A stretch of 64,000 nucleotides of DNA from Sphingomonas radiodurans. GTDB lineage: Bacteria > Pseudomonadota > Alphaproteobacteria > Sphingomonadales > Sphingomonadaceae. The position numbers were made by a program, and so were the translations under genes. Shown one piece after another: positions 51,704 through 60,799 of the stretch. The stretch is from NCBI RefSeq assembly GCF_020866845.1, contig NZ_CP086594.1, positions 3,376,001 through 3,440,000 of the forward strand. Direction: 5' to 3'. The stretch's first letter is position 1. Every line of letters starts with the position of its first letter. The notes below the pieces were generated by a model. It did not search any database, had not been told where the DNA came from, and saw only the letters and a program-made list of their open reading frames with translations.

Positions 51704-52107
51704 TCACGCCAGCGACGCTCGCCGACGAAGCAGCGGTCGTCGCCCTGTGGGAAGCATGCGGCCTGACCCGCCCGTGGAACCCGCCCGAGCGCGACTTCCA
51801 CCGTGCAGTCACCGGCCAGGCCTCCGCAATTCTGCTGCTCCGCGACCCCGATACCATCGCCGGCAGCGTAATGGTCGGCGAAGACGGCCACCGCGGCTGG
51901 GTCTATTACCTCGCCGTTGCGCCCGAGTGCCGTCGCGGCGGACACGGCCGCGCGCTGATGGTTGCGGCGGAGGAATGGCTCCGCGCCCGCGGCGTCGCCA
52001 AGCTCCAACTGATGGTGCGCGACGGCAACGAAGACGCGCTCGGCTTCTACGCCGCGCTTGGCTTCGCGCCCCAGCCGGTTGCGGTCCTCGGCCGTTTCCT
52101 CGATTGA
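51700..52107 (+). CDS. ypeA: YpeA-type GNAT acetyltransferase
   Basis: A 135-residue GNAT acetyltransferase of the YpeA family, with the acetyl-CoA loop as RRGGHGRALM and the C-terminal NEDALGFYAALGF. ALWEACGLTRPWNPPERDF at the N-terminus is typical of YpeA. The acetylated substrate is unknown. The ATG at 51700 overlaps the stop of the beta-lactamase gene, supporting this start over the longer frame. Confidence 0.85.
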   Translation: MITPATLADEAAVVALWEACGLTRPWNPPERDFHRAVTGQASAILLLRDPDTIAGSVMVGEDGHRGWVYYLAVAPECRRGGHGRALMVAAEEWLRARGVAKLQLMVRDGNEDALGFYAALGFAPQPVAVLGRFLD

Positions 52108-52113
52108 AACGGC

Positions 52114-52476
52114 ATGGAACCCACGATCTACGGCATCCCCAACTGCGACACCGTGAAGAAGGCCCGCACGTGGCTCGACACCCACGGCATCGCCTACCGT
52201 TTCCACGATTATAAGAAGGCCGGCGTCGACGTCGCGATCCTCGCCCGCGCGGTTGAACGGCTCGGCTGGGAAAAGGTGCTGAACCGCCAGGGCACCACCT
52301 TTCGCAAGCTGCCCGAGGCGGAGCGCTCCGACCTGGACGAAGCGCGCGCGATGACGATCATGCAGGCGCACCCGTCGACGATCAAACGCCCACTGCTGGT
52401 GTGGGGCGAGGTGATTCGAAGCGGGGTTCTCGGCGGAGCGGTATGCGGTGGTGTTTGGGGAGGAATGAGGCCATAA
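52114..52476 (+). CDS. ArsC/Spx-family thioredoxin-fold protein, frameshifted near the 3' end
   Basis: The product belongs to the ArsC-like reductase family (YffB/Spx group). The Cys of the active site is Cys11 in GIPNCDTVKKA, and the domain runs through WEKVLNRQGTTFRKLPEAER and HPSTIKRPLLV. After residue ~100 the frame turns into a Gly/Val-rich run (GVLGGAVCGGVWGG) unlike the family. One base is in excess around 52405-52418; from 52418 the next frame reads EAGFSAERYAVVFGEE and stops at 52466-52468, which looks like the normal family C-terminus. Either the gene is recently damaged or the sequence has an error. Arsenate reduction itself is not implied. Confidence 0.8.
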   Translation: MEPTIYGIPNCDTVKKARTWLDTHGIAYRFHDYKKAGVDVAILARAVERLGWEKVLNRQGTTFRKLPEAERSDLDEARAMTIMQAHPSTIKRPLLVWGEVIRSGVLGGAVCGGVWGGMRP

Positions 52477-52625
52477 CTGACGGCAGGGCTAAGGTGCCGC
52501 CGCAACTCGCGCGAGCGGCCACCGGCAGCGATTGATTAGTACGGACCGCGAACGCAGCAAACGGATCAGGACTCAGCTACGCAACTGGCATGCGCAACGC
52601 CGCCCCTGATTGGAAGGAAGAGACG

Positions 52626-53003
52626 ATGTCGGATCCTCCTCTCGCGGAGATCACTTTCGGACGAGTCGCACCCGGGATCTGTGTTCGAGACATTCAGGCA
52701 GCACACGAATTCTATTCCCGCATCCTGGGTTTTCAGAAGGTCTTTGAAAACGGTGACCCGGTCGGATTCATGATCTTGGAGAAGGATCAAGCCGAAATCC
52801 ATTTGAATCAGAAACCTGACCACACACCTTCGACCGTAAATGTCATGCACATGTTCGTCAGCGACGTAGCTGCACTTTACGCCGTTTGCGAGGCCCAGGG
52901 CGTGACGATCATTAAACGCCTCGCAGACAAGGATTACGGACAGCGGGCCTTTGTGTTCGCTGATCCTGACGGCAATCGGATCGACATAGGGGAAGACGTC
53001 TAA
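52626..53003 (+). CDS. Glyoxalase/bleomycin-resistance (VOC) family protein
   Basis: A 125-residue VOC-fold protein. The two beta-alpha-beta-beta-beta modules are recognisable: GICVRDIQAAHEFYSRILGFQKVFE and MHMFVSDVAALYAVCEAQGVTII, with FVFADPDGNRIDIGE at the end. Glu at the second metal site appears as the last-strand IDIGE. VOC proteins bind metal and range from glyoxalases to antibiotic-binding proteins; which one this is is unclear. The ATG at 52626 has a strong GGAAGGAAGAG ribosome site. The gene is visibly less GC-rich than its neighbours, which may reflect recent acquisition. Confidence 0.82.
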   Translation: MSDPPLAEITFGRVAPGICVRDIQAAHEFYSRILGFQKVFENGDPVGFMILEKDQAEIHLNQKPDHTPSTVNVMHMFVSDVAALYAVCEAQGVTIIKRLADKDYGQRAFVFADPDGNRIDIGEDV

Positions 53004-53277
53004 TCCAGCGCTCTGCCACCGCTTCGCTCGAGCCTCCGCTAGGCGTGGAGGATCGAAGAGGACCGCCCGAACCTGTCCTACAGATTAGCGTTTGTGGCAC
53101 ACCGGCAGCATGCCCCACGCCACGCCCTCCGGCCCACCATCCGCCAATGTTGGGGCCCTCCGCAAACCCGCGCGACGTCCTCAACTTCCTCAACATTCGC
53201 GCGAACACGCCGAGCGCGAACATTGCATCCGCGCAACGAAAAGCGCAGCATCTCCGCGTCCGCCTGGGAGAGGAAGA

Positions 53278-53712
53278 ATGGCCGTCACGCGTCGCCCCCA
53301 GGCATGGTTCTGGGTCGTCGTGGTCCTGCTGCTGCTGTGGCAGGCGATGGGGCTCTATTCCTTCTACGAGCATGTCGCGCATGGCCCTGCCGCGATGGGG
53401 GCGGTGCCGACCGACTATGATCGGCAGCTCTTCGCCTCGCTCCCGGGCTGGTATGTTTGGGTCTTCGGCATCGCGACCTGGGGGGCGCTCGCGACGGGCG
53501 TGGCGTTGATCCTGCGCCGGCGCGAAGCAGTCACGCTCGCGGCCATCTCGCTCTTGGCCACGGTAGTGATGTTCGGCTGGATGTTCCTCGCCACCGACAT
53601 CATCGCCGCCAAGGGAGTCTGGACCACCTATTTCCCCGCCGTCATCATCATCGTCGGTGGCGTGAGCTTGTGGTTCGCGAACATGGTCAGGGCACGCGGC
53701 TGGATCGCGTGA
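53278..53712 (+). CDS. Integral membrane protein of unknown function (four helices)
   Basis: A 144-residue protein with a strong ribosome site (GGAGAGGAAGA) before the ATG at 53278. Four hydrophobic helices: about 10-27, 56-78, 86-105, 115-136. A Pro- and Asp-containing periplasmic loop follows the first helix (GAVPTDYDRQ). I do not recognise a family. It is separated from the VOC gene by a ~274-base region in which I see no gene, RNA or repeat, and lies 23 bases before panB. Confidence 0.75.
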   Translation: MAVTRRPQAWFWVVVVLLLLWQAMGLYSFYEHVAHGPAAMGAVPTDYDRQLFASLPGWYVWVFGIATWGALATGVALILRRREAVTLAAISLLATVVMFGWMFLATDIIAAKGVWTTYFPAVIIIVGGVSLWFANMVRARGWIA

Positions 53713-53735
53713 CGGGAAGCCGCTAAGCGCCCGCA

Positions 53736-54596
53736 ATGTCCACGACCTTCACGATCGACAGCTCGACCAGCCGCGCCACGCCGGTATCCGCGCCGATGAA
53801 GCGGCTCACCGTGCCCGCGGTGCGCCGGCGCAAGGGTGGCGAGCCGCTGGTGATGCTGACCGCGTACACCGTGCGCACGGCGCAACTGCTCGATCCGCAT
53901 TGCGACCTGCTGCTCGTCGGCGACAGTCTTGGCCAAGTGATCTACGGCCTGCCGTCGACGGTGCCGGTTACGCTCGAGATGATGGCGGCGCATGGCGCTG
54001 CGGTGGTGCGCGGCAGCTATCATGCGGTCGTCGTCGTTGACATGCCGTTCGGCAGCTACGAGGCGAGCCCCGAAAAGGCGTTCGAGAGCGCCGCCTGGCT
54101 ACTCAAGCAGACCGGCGCCGCGGCGGTGAAGCTGGAAGGCGGCACCGCGATGGCCTCGACGGTGGCGTTCCTGTCGGAGCGCGGCATCCCAGTGATGGGC
54201 CACGTCGGTCTGACGCCGCAGGCGGTGAATGCCCTTGGTGGCTACGGCGCGCGCGGGCGATCCGAGGCGGAAGCGCAAAAGATCGTCGGCGACGCGCGTG
54301 CGGTCGCCGAGGCGGGTGCCTTCGCGATCGTGATCGAAGGCGTCGTCGAGCCGATCGCGATCGAGATCACCCGCTCGATCGACGTGCCCACGATCGGCAT
54401 CGGAGCCTCCGCCGAATGCGACGGCCAGGTGCTCGTCACCGAAGACATGCTCGGCATGTTCGAGCGTACGCCACGTTTCGTGAAGCGTTACGGCGACATG
54501 GCCGGCTATATTGGCGAGCGCGCCGCCATGTACGCTGCGGAGGTGCGCAGCCGCGAATTTCCGAGCGCCGACCAGACCTACGCCCCCAAGCCGTGA
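53736..54596 (+). CDS. panB: Ketopantoate hydroxymethyltransferase
   Basis: PanB makes ketopantoate from 2-oxoisovalerate and methylene-THF, the first committed step to pantothenate and CoA. The 286-residue enzyme has the usual TIM barrel: [13 protein letters not shown] near the N-terminus, [41 protein letters not shown] and [12 protein letters not shown], with catalytic Glu in the latter. It has a 20-residue N-terminal extension rich in Ser and Thr compared with E. coli; ATG codons further in are also possible. panC is not in the window. Confidence 0.95.
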   Translation: MSTTFTIDSSTSRATPVSAPMKRLTVPAVRRRKGGEPLVMLTAYTVRTAQLLDPHCDLLLVGDSLGQVIYGLPSTVPVTLEMMAAHGAAVVRGSYHAVVVVDMPFGSYEASPEKAFESAAWLLKQTGAAAVKLEGGTAMASTVAFLSERGIPVMGHVGLTPQAVNALGGYGARGRSEAEAQKIVGDARAVAEAGAFAIVIEGVVEPIAIEITRSIDVPTIGIGASAECDGQVLVTEDMLGMFERTPRFVKRYGDMAGYIGERAAMYAAEVRSREFPSADQTYAPKP

Positions 54597-54672
54597 GTCG
54601 CTTCCGTTTCGCAGGCGGCGCGGCTAAGGTCCGCGACCTTCCCCCCGCCTTTACCAAGTATCGGAGTAAGCC

Positions 54673-55410
54673 GTGGCGCTGACGCCGCAGAACAATCAAG
54701 CATTCCTGCGCGAAGTCGACGAGGAATTGCGCAAGGAACAAGCCGCAGCGCTCTGGAAGCGCTGGGGGCTGATCATTGCGATCGTGATCGTCGTCGGCCT
54801 GGCGTCGTTCGGCGGCTATCTCTTCTGGCAAAGCCAGCAGCGCGAGGCCGCCGGCCGCGATGGCGAACGTTTCCAGGCCGCGTGGGACGATCTGGCAGCG
54901 CAGCGCATCGAGAAGGCCTCGGCCCCGCTCGCCGCGCTCGCCCAGTCCAAGTCCGACGGCTATCGCGCCGCCGCCATGTTCACTCAGGCCGATCTGCTGC
55001 TGCAGAAGGACGATCTGAAGGGCGCCGCCGCAAAGTTCGGCGCAATCGCCGCCGACGAGTCACTTGGTGATCCGTTCCGCCATCTGGCGCTCGTTCGGCA
55101 GACGACCGCAGAGTTCGACACGCTGAAGCCCGATCAAGTGGTCGCCCGGCTGCGCGGGGTTGCAGTGCCGGAGAATGCGTATTTCGGCAGCGCCGGTGAA
55201 CTGGTCGCATTGGCCTATCTGAAGCAGGGCCGCCGTGATCTCGCCGGGCGTCTGTTCGGCCAGATGGCGCAGGATGAAAAGGTGCCGCCGACGATCCGTC
55301 AACGGGCGGTTCAGATGGCAGGCGTACTGGGCGTGGATGCCGTGCCGGCGGAAGCCGGGTCACGGAGTGACGCGACGGACGGCGCGGTAGAAAGCAAGGC
55401 GAAGCAATGA
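54673..55410 (+). CDS. YfgM-like TPR protein, membrane-anchored
   Basis: A 245-residue protein with a short cytosolic start, one membrane helix (about 31-52, GLIIAIVIVVGLASFGGYLF) and a periplasmic TPR-like domain (AAMFTQADLLLQKDDLKGAAAKFGAIA; LVALAYLKQGRRDLAGRLFGQMA). The layout matches YfgM, which in E. coli stands directly before bamB and acts as a SecYEG-linked periplasmic chaperone partner. Here too it overlaps bamB. Start is GTG. Function in this organism is inferred by position and topology. Confidence 0.82.
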   Translation: MALTPQNNQAFLREVDEELRKEQAAALWKRWGLIIAIVIVVGLASFGGYLFWQSQQREAAGRDGERFQAAWDDLAAQRIEKASAPLAALAQSKSDGYRAAAMFTQADLLLQKDDLKGAAAKFGAIAADESLGDPFRHLALVRQTTAEFDTLKPDQVVARLRGVAVPENAYFGSAGELVALAYLKQGRRDLAGRLFGQMAQDEKVPPTIRQRAVQMAGVLGVDAVPAEAGSRSDATDGAVESKAKQ

Positions 55411-56729
55411 AGAAATCGATTGCCGCACCGGTCGCGCTAGCGGCGCTGATGGGCCTCAGCGCCTGCGGTATTTTCAAGGGCGAGGGCAAGAAGACCCCGA
55501 CGGTGGGTAATCGCGTGCCGATTCTGGTGTCCGAGAACGCTGCCGAGGTCGATCCTTCGCTCGCCGGCGTGCAAGTCCTGCTGCCTCCCGCCGAGGCGAA
55601 CCCGGCCTGGGCGCAACCCGGGGGTAATGCCGCGAAGGCGATGGGGCATCTGGCACTCGGCGGTTCCCCGGCAGTCATCTGGAGCGCAACGATCGACGGC
55701 GGGACGAACCGTCAGCGGCTCGGTGCTGCGCCGGTGATCGGCGATGGCAAGGTGTTCGTCGTCGACGTCGAGGCGCAGGTTCATGCGTTCAACGCGGATA
55801 CCGGTGCATCGATCTGGACCAGCTCAATCACGAAGAACGACGAGAACAAATCGGCGCGTTTTGGCGGCGGCGTCAGCTTCGATGGCACGCGTGTTTATGC
55901 CACCGACGGCCTCGGCGAGGTCGTAGCACTCAACGCCGCAGACGGCGTTGAGGCGTGGCGCGCCAAGCCCGGTGGCCCGCTCCGCGGCGCGCCGACGATC
56001 GCCAACGGCCAGGTCTATGTGCTGAGCCAGGACAATCAGCTGTTCGCGCTCGACCAGAACGACGGCAAGGTCGTGTGGACAGCCTCCGCCAGCGTCGAAA
56101 CACAAGGCGTCTTCGGCGTCGCCGCCCCGGCTGCGGCCGCGGGGACGATCGTCGCCGGCTTCTCGTCGGGCGAGCTCAATGCGTATCGCTACGAGAACGG
56201 CCGCACCTTGTGGCAGGACGCGCTGTCGCGCACGAGCATCTCGACCTCGGTGTCGAGCCTGGCGGACATCGACGCCGATCCGGTGATCGCCGACGGCCGC
56301 GCTTATGCCGTGGGGCAGGGCGGGCGCATGGTGGCGATCGAGATCGCCACCGGGCAGCGCCTATGGGAGCAGAATTTCGCCAGCATCACCACGCCGTGGA
56401 TTGCCGGCGAATGGCTGTTCGTGGTGACCGACGATGCCCGGCTCGTCTGCCTCTCGCGCGCCAACGGCAAGGTCCGCTGGATCGGCCAGTTGCGCGCGTT
56501 CAAGAATGAAAAGAAGAAGTCGAACGCATACACCTGGTTCGGCCCTGTGTTGGCAGGCGATCGGCTGTGGCTGACGAACTCGCGCGGCGAATTGGTCGGT
56601 GTGTCGCCGGCGGATGGCAGCGTTCAGGCCACGATCGACGCGGCCGATGCCTTTACCTTGCCGCCGGTGGTCGCGAACCAGACGCTGTTCGTGCTCGATC
56701 AGAAGGGCAAGCTTTCCGCATATAGGTGA
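55407..56729 (+). CDS. bamB: Outer membrane protein assembly factor BamB
   Basis: BamB is the propeller lipoprotein of the BAM complex that inserts outer-membrane proteins. The 440-residue product has a lipoprotein signal (AALMGLSAC, Cys20) and an eight-bladed PQQ-like beta propeller, seen in repeated W-x(3-5)-V/I blades such as GASIWTSSI, GVEAWRAKP, GKVVWTASA, GRTLWQDAL, GQRLWEQNF, GKVRWIGQL. It overlaps the yfgM-like gene and is followed 31 bases later by der, the conserved order. Confidence 0.93.
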   Translation: MKKSIAAPVALAALMGLSACGIFKGEGKKTPTVGNRVPILVSENAAEVDPSLAGVQVLLPPAEANPAWAQPGGNAAKAMGHLALGGSPAVIWSATIDGGTNRQRLGAAPVIGDGKVFVVDVEAQVHAFNADTGASIWTSSITKNDENKSARFGGGVSFDGTRVYATDGLGEVVALNAADGVEAWRAKPGGPLRGAPTIANGQVYVLSQDNQLFALDQNDGKVVWTASASVETQGVFGVAAPAAAAGTIVAGFSSGELNAYRYENGRTLWQDALSRTSISTSVSSLADIDADPVIADGRAYAVGQGGRMVAIEIATGQRLWEQNFASITTPWIAGEWLFVVTDDARLVCLSRANGKVRWIGQLRAFKNEKKKSNAYTWFGPVLAGDRLWLTNSRGELVGVSPADGSVQATIDAADAFTLPPVVANQTLFVLDQKGKLSAYR

Positions 56730-56760
56730 CGGCGGCGGGCCAAGCGAGTAGGGGCTCGCG

Positions 56761-58119
56761 ATGGCCCGTCTCCCAACCGTCGCAATCGTCGGCCGACCCA
56801 ACGTCGGCAAGTCCACGCTGTTCAACCGCCTTGTCGGCAAGAAACTCGCGCTGGTCGATGATCGCCCCGGCGTGACACGCGACCGCCGCGAAGGCGAGGC
56901 GCATCTCATCGGGCTCGATTTTCGCATCATCGATACCGCGGGCTACGAGGATCACGACGCCCAGTCGCTCCCCGGCCGGATGCGACTTCAGACCGAGGCC
57001 GCGGTCGCATCGGCGGACGTGGCGCTGTTCATGATCGACTCGCGCGCCGGTATCGTCCCGCTTGACGAGGAGATCGCCCGCTGGCTCCGCAGCTCGACCA
57101 CCCCAATCGTGCTGGTCGCCAACAAGGCGGAAGGGCGGGCTGGCGACCAGGGCATCCTCGAAGCACTGGCGCTCGGCTTCGGCGATCCCGTCCCACTGTC
57201 GGCCGAACATGGCGAAGGCGTCGGCGATCTGTTCGAGGCGCTGCTACCACTCCTCGATCGCGATGCGCCCGAGGACGAAGAGGAGTCTGAGTTCGACGAC
57301 GAGGACCCCGCCGCCCCGCTAAAGCTCGCGATCGTCGGACGGCCGAACGCAGGCAAGTCGACTCTGGTGAACCGGATGCTCGGCGAGGACCGCATGATCA
57401 CTGGCCCGGAGGCCGGGATCACGCGCGACTCGATTGCGATCGAATGGGAATGGCAAGGCCGTCCCGTGCGGCTGATCGACACCGCCGGCATGCGCAAGCG
57501 CGCCAAGGTGCAGGACAAACTGGAAAAGCTGTCCGTCGCCGATGCGCTCCACGCGATCGACTTTGCCGAAGTGGTCGTACTGCTTCTCGACGCGACCCTG
57601 GGGCTCGAATCGCAGGACCTGCGCATCGCCGATCGCGTGCTCGAAGAAGGCCGGGCGCTGATCATCGCGCTCAACAAGTGGGACGTCGCGCAGGACCCAT
57701 CGTCGCTGTTCAACGGCGTCAAGGCAGCGCTTGGCGACGGGCTAAGTCAAGTGAAGGGCGTGACGCTGATCACGGTCTCCGCCGTGACCGGCAAGGGCAT
57801 CGACCAGCTACTTGGTGCAGCATTCGAAGCGCGCGAGGCGTGGTCGCGCCGCGTACCGACCGGTGAACTCAACCGCTGGTTCGAACGCGCGCTCGAAGCC
57901 AACCCGCCGCCAGCCCCTGGGGGCAAGCGGATCAAGATGCGCTACGTCACGCAGGTAAAGTCCAGGCCACCAAGTTTCGTGATCTTCGGGACGCGCGTGG
58001 ATCAAGTGCCCGCGAGCTACGAACGATATCTCGTCAATTCGATGCGGCGGGACTTGAACTTCGGTGCAGTGCCAGTGAGGCTTACCATGCGTGCACCAAA
58101 GAACCCATTCGCTGGGTAA
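56761..58119 (+). CDS. der: GTPase Der (EngA)
   Basis: Der is an essential GTPase with two G domains that supports 50S ribosome assembly. The first P-loop is GRPNVGKST (residues 11-19) with DTAGYED as the switch II region; the second is GRPNAGKST (about 197) with DTAGMRKR. NKWD and NKAE provide base specificity. An acidic linker (EDEEESEFDDEDP) joins the two G domains, and a KH-like domain ends near 445. Length of 452 is normal. Confidence 0.96.
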   Translation: MARLPTVAIVGRPNVGKSTLFNRLVGKKLALVDDRPGVTRDRREGEAHLIGLDFRIIDTAGYEDHDAQSLPGRMRLQTEAAVASADVALFMIDSRAGIVPLDEEIARWLRSSTTPIVLVANKAEGRAGDQGILEALALGFGDPVPLSAEHGEGVGDLFEALLPLLDRDAPEDEEESEFDDEDPAAPLKLAIVGRPNAGKSTLVNRMLGEDRMITGPEAGITRDSIAIEWEWQGRPVRLIDTAGMRKRAKVQDKLEKLSVADALHAIDFAEVVVLLLDATLGLESQDLRIADRVLEEGRALIIALNKWDVAQDPSSLFNGVKAALGDGLSQVKGVTLITVSAVTGKGIDQLLGAAFEAREAWSRRVPTGELNRWFERALEANPPPAPGGKRIKMRYVTQVKSRPPSFVIFGTRVDQVPASYERYLVNSMRRDLNFGAVPVRLTMRAPKNPFAG

Positions 58120-58200
58120 CGCTTACTTCCTGTTTACGTGATTTCGGTACGACGATGATTGAAACCTTCCGGCCGCCTGCGGCCCGATGAGGATAAAATC

Positions 58201-58635
58201 GTGTCGTTCGAGGGAAGCACATTGGTGGATTGGGCCGCCTATTCCAAGGCGCGTGCCGAGCTCGGCGCCGGGTTCTCCCGCATTCTTGGCTATTTCCGGG
58301 AAGATGGCGTAAAATCGGTCGGCTTGATTGAAGCCGCAATGCGCGCCGAAAACGCCGCCGCAATGGTGATCCCTGCGCACACGCTGAAGGGCGAGGCGCG
58401 GCAATTCGGCGCGTCACCGCTTGCTGATCTAGCGGAAGCGATTGAGGTCATCGCGCGCGACTGCGTCGAAAATCGCGACACGCCGGGCGCGGCGCTCGAA
58501 GATGTCGTCAGGCTTCGTCCGTTGTTTGCCGAAACGCTCGCATTACTTGAGCGCGAAGCCAACCCGCTGGCGCAGCGTCGTCCGGCACCAGGGTTCGGCC
58601 GACGCCCTTCATCACCAACGCTGGGCAGAACGTAA
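58201..58635 (+). CDS. Histidine phosphotransfer (Hpt) domain protein
   Basis: A 144-residue protein with an Hpt four-helix bundle. The phosphorylated His is His60 in PAHTLKGEARQFGA, the standard Hpt motif. The GTG at 58201 is preceded by GAGGATAAAATC and is preferred to the TTG at 58159. A Pro/Arg-rich tail (RRPAPGFGRRPSSP) extends beyond the bundle. It could relay phosphate between a hybrid kinase and a receiver; no partner is adjacent, although a stand-alone receiver lies 8 kb upstream. Confidence 0.85.
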   Translation: MSFEGSTLVDWAAYSKARAELGAGFSRILGYFREDGVKSVGLIEAAMRAENAAAMVIPAHTLKGEARQFGASPLADLAEAIEVIARDCVENRDTPGAALEDVVRLRPLFAETLALLEREANPLAQRRPAPGFGRRPSSPTLGRT

Positions 58636-58640
58636 GGGCG

Positions 58641-58670
58641 GCGTTACCCGGGCACATGCCCGAGTAACGC
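58641..58670. terminator. Hairpin between convergent hpt and bfr genes
   Basis: A 14-bp stem with one mismatch (58641-58654 with 58657-58670) fills the 40-base gap between the Hpt gene and the convergent bfr. It can fold on either strand, so it probably terminates both. No strong T-run is present. Confidence 0.65.
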
Positions 58671-58675
58671 GCGAC

Positions 58676-59161
58676 TCAACTGTGCGCCTGCTCGGGCTGC
58701 GCGTTAAGCTGAATGTAGTTCTGCAGGCCCATCCGGTCGATCATCTCGAACTGCCGCTCGAGCGTGTCGACATGCTCTTCCTCGCTGATGAGGATCTTGG
58801 TGAACAAGTCGCGGCTAACGAAGTCCTTCACTTCCTCGCTGTAAGCGACCGCAGCCTTTAGCTGTGCGACAGCCTCGATCTCCATCGCGAGATCAGCCTT
58901 AAGCACTTCCTCAACCGTCTCGCCGATACGCAGGCGACCTAGAAGCTGGAAGTTCGGCAAGCCATCAAGGAACAGGATCCGTTCCGCCAACCAATCGGCG
59001 TGCTTCATCTCGTCGATGGATTCATGCCGCTCGAAGTCGGCAAGCTTCTTGACGCCCCAATGGTCGAGCAGGCGATAGTGCAACCAATATTGGTTGATCG
59101 CCGTCAATTCGTTCTTCAGCGTCTCGTTGAGAAATTCGATGACGCGTGCGTCGCCCTTCAT
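58676..59161 (-). CDS. bfr: Bacterioferritin
   Basis: Bfr is the haem-containing ferritin that stores iron in a 24-mer shell. The 161-residue product has the four-helix bundle. Ferroxidase residues include Glu18, Glu51 and His54 in the ESIDEMKHADWL segment, Glu94 and the later ISEEEH. Met52, the haem ligand, is in the same segment. Start ATG at 59161. Its gene lies downstream of bfd on the same strand. Confidence 0.96.
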   Translation of the reverse strand: MKGDARVIEFLNETLKNELTAINQYWLHYRLLDHWGVKKLADFERHESIDEMKHADWLAERILFLDGLPNFQLLGRLRIGETVEEVLKADLAMEIEAVAQLKAAVAYSEEVKDFVSRDLFTKILISEEEHVDTLERQFEMIDRMGLQNYIQLNAQPEQAHS

Positions 59162-59258
59162 GTCACTGCCTCCGTAGCAAGGCGCCTTGTACCGTCAGGC
59201 AGGCGCCAACGACAACTGGAAATCGGCAGTTTTCTGCGGGTTTCGACTGCTGCAAACG

Positions 59259-59429
59259 TTATGCAGCAGCGCGTTCCTGATCGATAATGGCTCGAGCGAA
59301 CGTGACGCACTGGCCGCACTTCGGCTGCCGACCCAGCGAGCGATACGCCTGGCATGCTGTCGTCGAACCGGCACGCGCAGCTTCGCGGACCTGACCCTCG
59401 CGGATGGCATTGCAGACGCAAACGACCAT
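59259..59429 (-). CDS. bfd: Bacterioferritin-associated ferredoxin
   Basis: Bfd carries a 2Fe-2S cluster and passes electrons to Bfr for iron release. The 56-residue product has Cys4, Cys6, Cys38 and Cys41 (VCVCNAIREG and KCGQCV), the same pattern as E. coli Bfd. The frame extends further upstream, but AGAGGAAG precedes the ATG at 59429. The bfd-bfr order and the possible Fur site upstream agree with iron-responsive expression. Confidence 0.93.
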   Translation of the reverse strand: MVVCVCNAIREGQVREAARAGSTTACQAYRSLGRQPKCGQCVTFARAIIDQERAAA

Positions 59430-59463
59430 GAGCAACTTCCTCTCTGCCACAGAGGTACGGCTA

Positions 59464-59480
59464 ATGAGAATCTGTCGCAA
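59464..59480. promoter_or_regulatory. Possible Fur-type operator upstream of bfd
   Basis: ATGAGAATCTGTCGCAA is similar to alphaproteobacterial Fur sites (TGAGAAT-x3-TCGCA spacing). A related TTATTCGCAAAG lies nearby at about 59493-59504. It is between the bfd start and the DUF418 gene. Judged by eye only. Confidence 0.3.
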
Positions 59481-59510
59481 GCTCTTTTGCGTCTTATTCG
59501 CAAAGAATAT

Positions 59511-60761
59511 TCAGTCGACGACGATCTCGCGTCGAAACGGCTGCACTCGGCCTCGCGCCATGCTTCTCCACAGCCATTCGAAAGGGCCATAGACGAACCG
59601 GTCCAGCCAAGGCTTCGACCAGAGCAGCATCGCAGCCCAGATCAGGAGAACGACCGGATAAAGCTGCCAGCGGTCAAGATAGCCGAACCAGCCGAGCCCA
59701 TAGCCGTAGAAGATCAATGTGCAGACGATGCTCGTGCCCAGATAATTGCTGAACGCCATCCGCCCCACCGCGGCCAACCTCACGGAAAGCCAGCGTGCTA
59801 CCCCCGATCGCATGGTTAAGATGATCACCGCGGCATGCGCCAGGGCAATCCAGGGGCGCAGCAGGACCAGATGGAGCGACTCTGTCGCCAACAGAACCAG
59901 CGGATCGAAACGAGCGAAGTCGATCCACCACACGATCGGGAAATAAAGCGGCAAGCAAATGCCGTATCCAACCAAAATTATGTTCCTGTAGCCTCGCGTC
60001 GACCAGGCTCCCGAAAAGAAGCCGCTTCGGTACAATGCCATCCCGAGCATCATCAGCGCTATGGTTTCAAAGAAGATCGCGGAAAGCGTGCCCTTTTGCA
60101 CCTCTAATGCCAGCTTGCTCCGCGCCGACTGCACCTCGCGCAAACCGCCGCGGAAAGCCGCCAGCTCCGCGGGGATCTTGGCACGCTCATCACCGAGATC
60201 CTCGCGATAGGCGGACCACTTCCGTCGTAGCTCGGGCGTCGCATCGGGAGCGGTCGCGCGTGCCTCAAACCACCGCGCGGCCGCGTAATCCCCCATTCCG
60301 GCGGCTAGCTGCGACAACAGGAGGATGCTCGCAATCGCCAACAGCGTCTGGGTCCGCCAGCGCCACGCGACGAACACGACCGCGCCGCAGATGGAATAGA
60401 GCACCAGGATGTCTCCCCACCAGATCAGGTAGGCGTGGATCATCCCGATCGCGAAGAGCGTGATCATCCGGCTATAATGCACCCGAGCGGCGCTCTCACC
60501 GGCGGCAAGCGCGCGATCAGCGATCATCGCAGTGGATGCCCCGAACAACATCGTGAACAGCCCGCGCATCTTGCCTTCCGCCAGCACGAAGGCGAGCGCC
60601 CAGGCCCACCAATTCGCGCCCGTCGCCCCGCCGTAGAAGGTCGGGTCGACATAGGCGTAGTTGGGCATCGCGAAATCTACGATGTTGAGGAGCAGGATGC
60701 CCATCACGGCAAACCCGCGCACCGCGTCGAGTGCATGAAGGCGCGGGGCGGGGGTGCTCAT
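59511..60761 (-). CDS. DUF418 family membrane protein
   Basis: A 416-residue polytopic protein of the DUF418/YeiB family, function unknown. The N-terminus LDAVRGFAVMGILLLNIVDF is typical, and the C-terminal DUF418 domain has GRMAFSNYLGTSIVCTLIFYGYGLGWFG. About nine membrane helices with a ~90-residue charged loop in the middle (around 165-235). The ATG at 60761 (MSTPAPRLHALD) is preferred to the Met six codons upstream. It is downstream of purL and may share its transcript. Confidence 0.87.
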   Translation of the reverse strand: MSTPAPRLHALDAVRGFAVMGILLLNIVDFAMPNYAYVDPTFYGGATGANWWAWALAFVLAEGKMRGLFTMLFGASTAMIADRALAAGESAARVHYSRMITLFAIGMIHAYLIWWGDILVLYSICGAVVFVAWRWRTQTLLAIASILLLSQLAAGMGDYAAARWFEARATAPDATPELRRKWSAYREDLGDERAKIPAELAAFRGGLREVQSARSKLALEVQKGTLSAIFFETIALMMLGMALYRSGFFSGAWSTRGYRNIILVGYGICLPLYFPIVWWIDFARFDPLVLLATESLHLVLLRPWIALAHAAVIILTMRSGVARWLSVRLAAVGRMAFSNYLGTSIVCTLIFYGYGLGWFGYLDRWQLYPVVLLIWAAMLLWSKPWLDRFVYGPFEWLWRSMARGRVQPFRREIVVD

Positions 60762-60799
60762 TTCATCCCCCAGATGCACTGTTGCCTGATCCTCGTTCC

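Noticed and set aside
53004..53277. Small RNA or gene in the gap between the VOC and membrane protein genes
   Set aside because: Open frames here are shadows without a start or ribosome site, and no tRNA-like or terminator structure was found.
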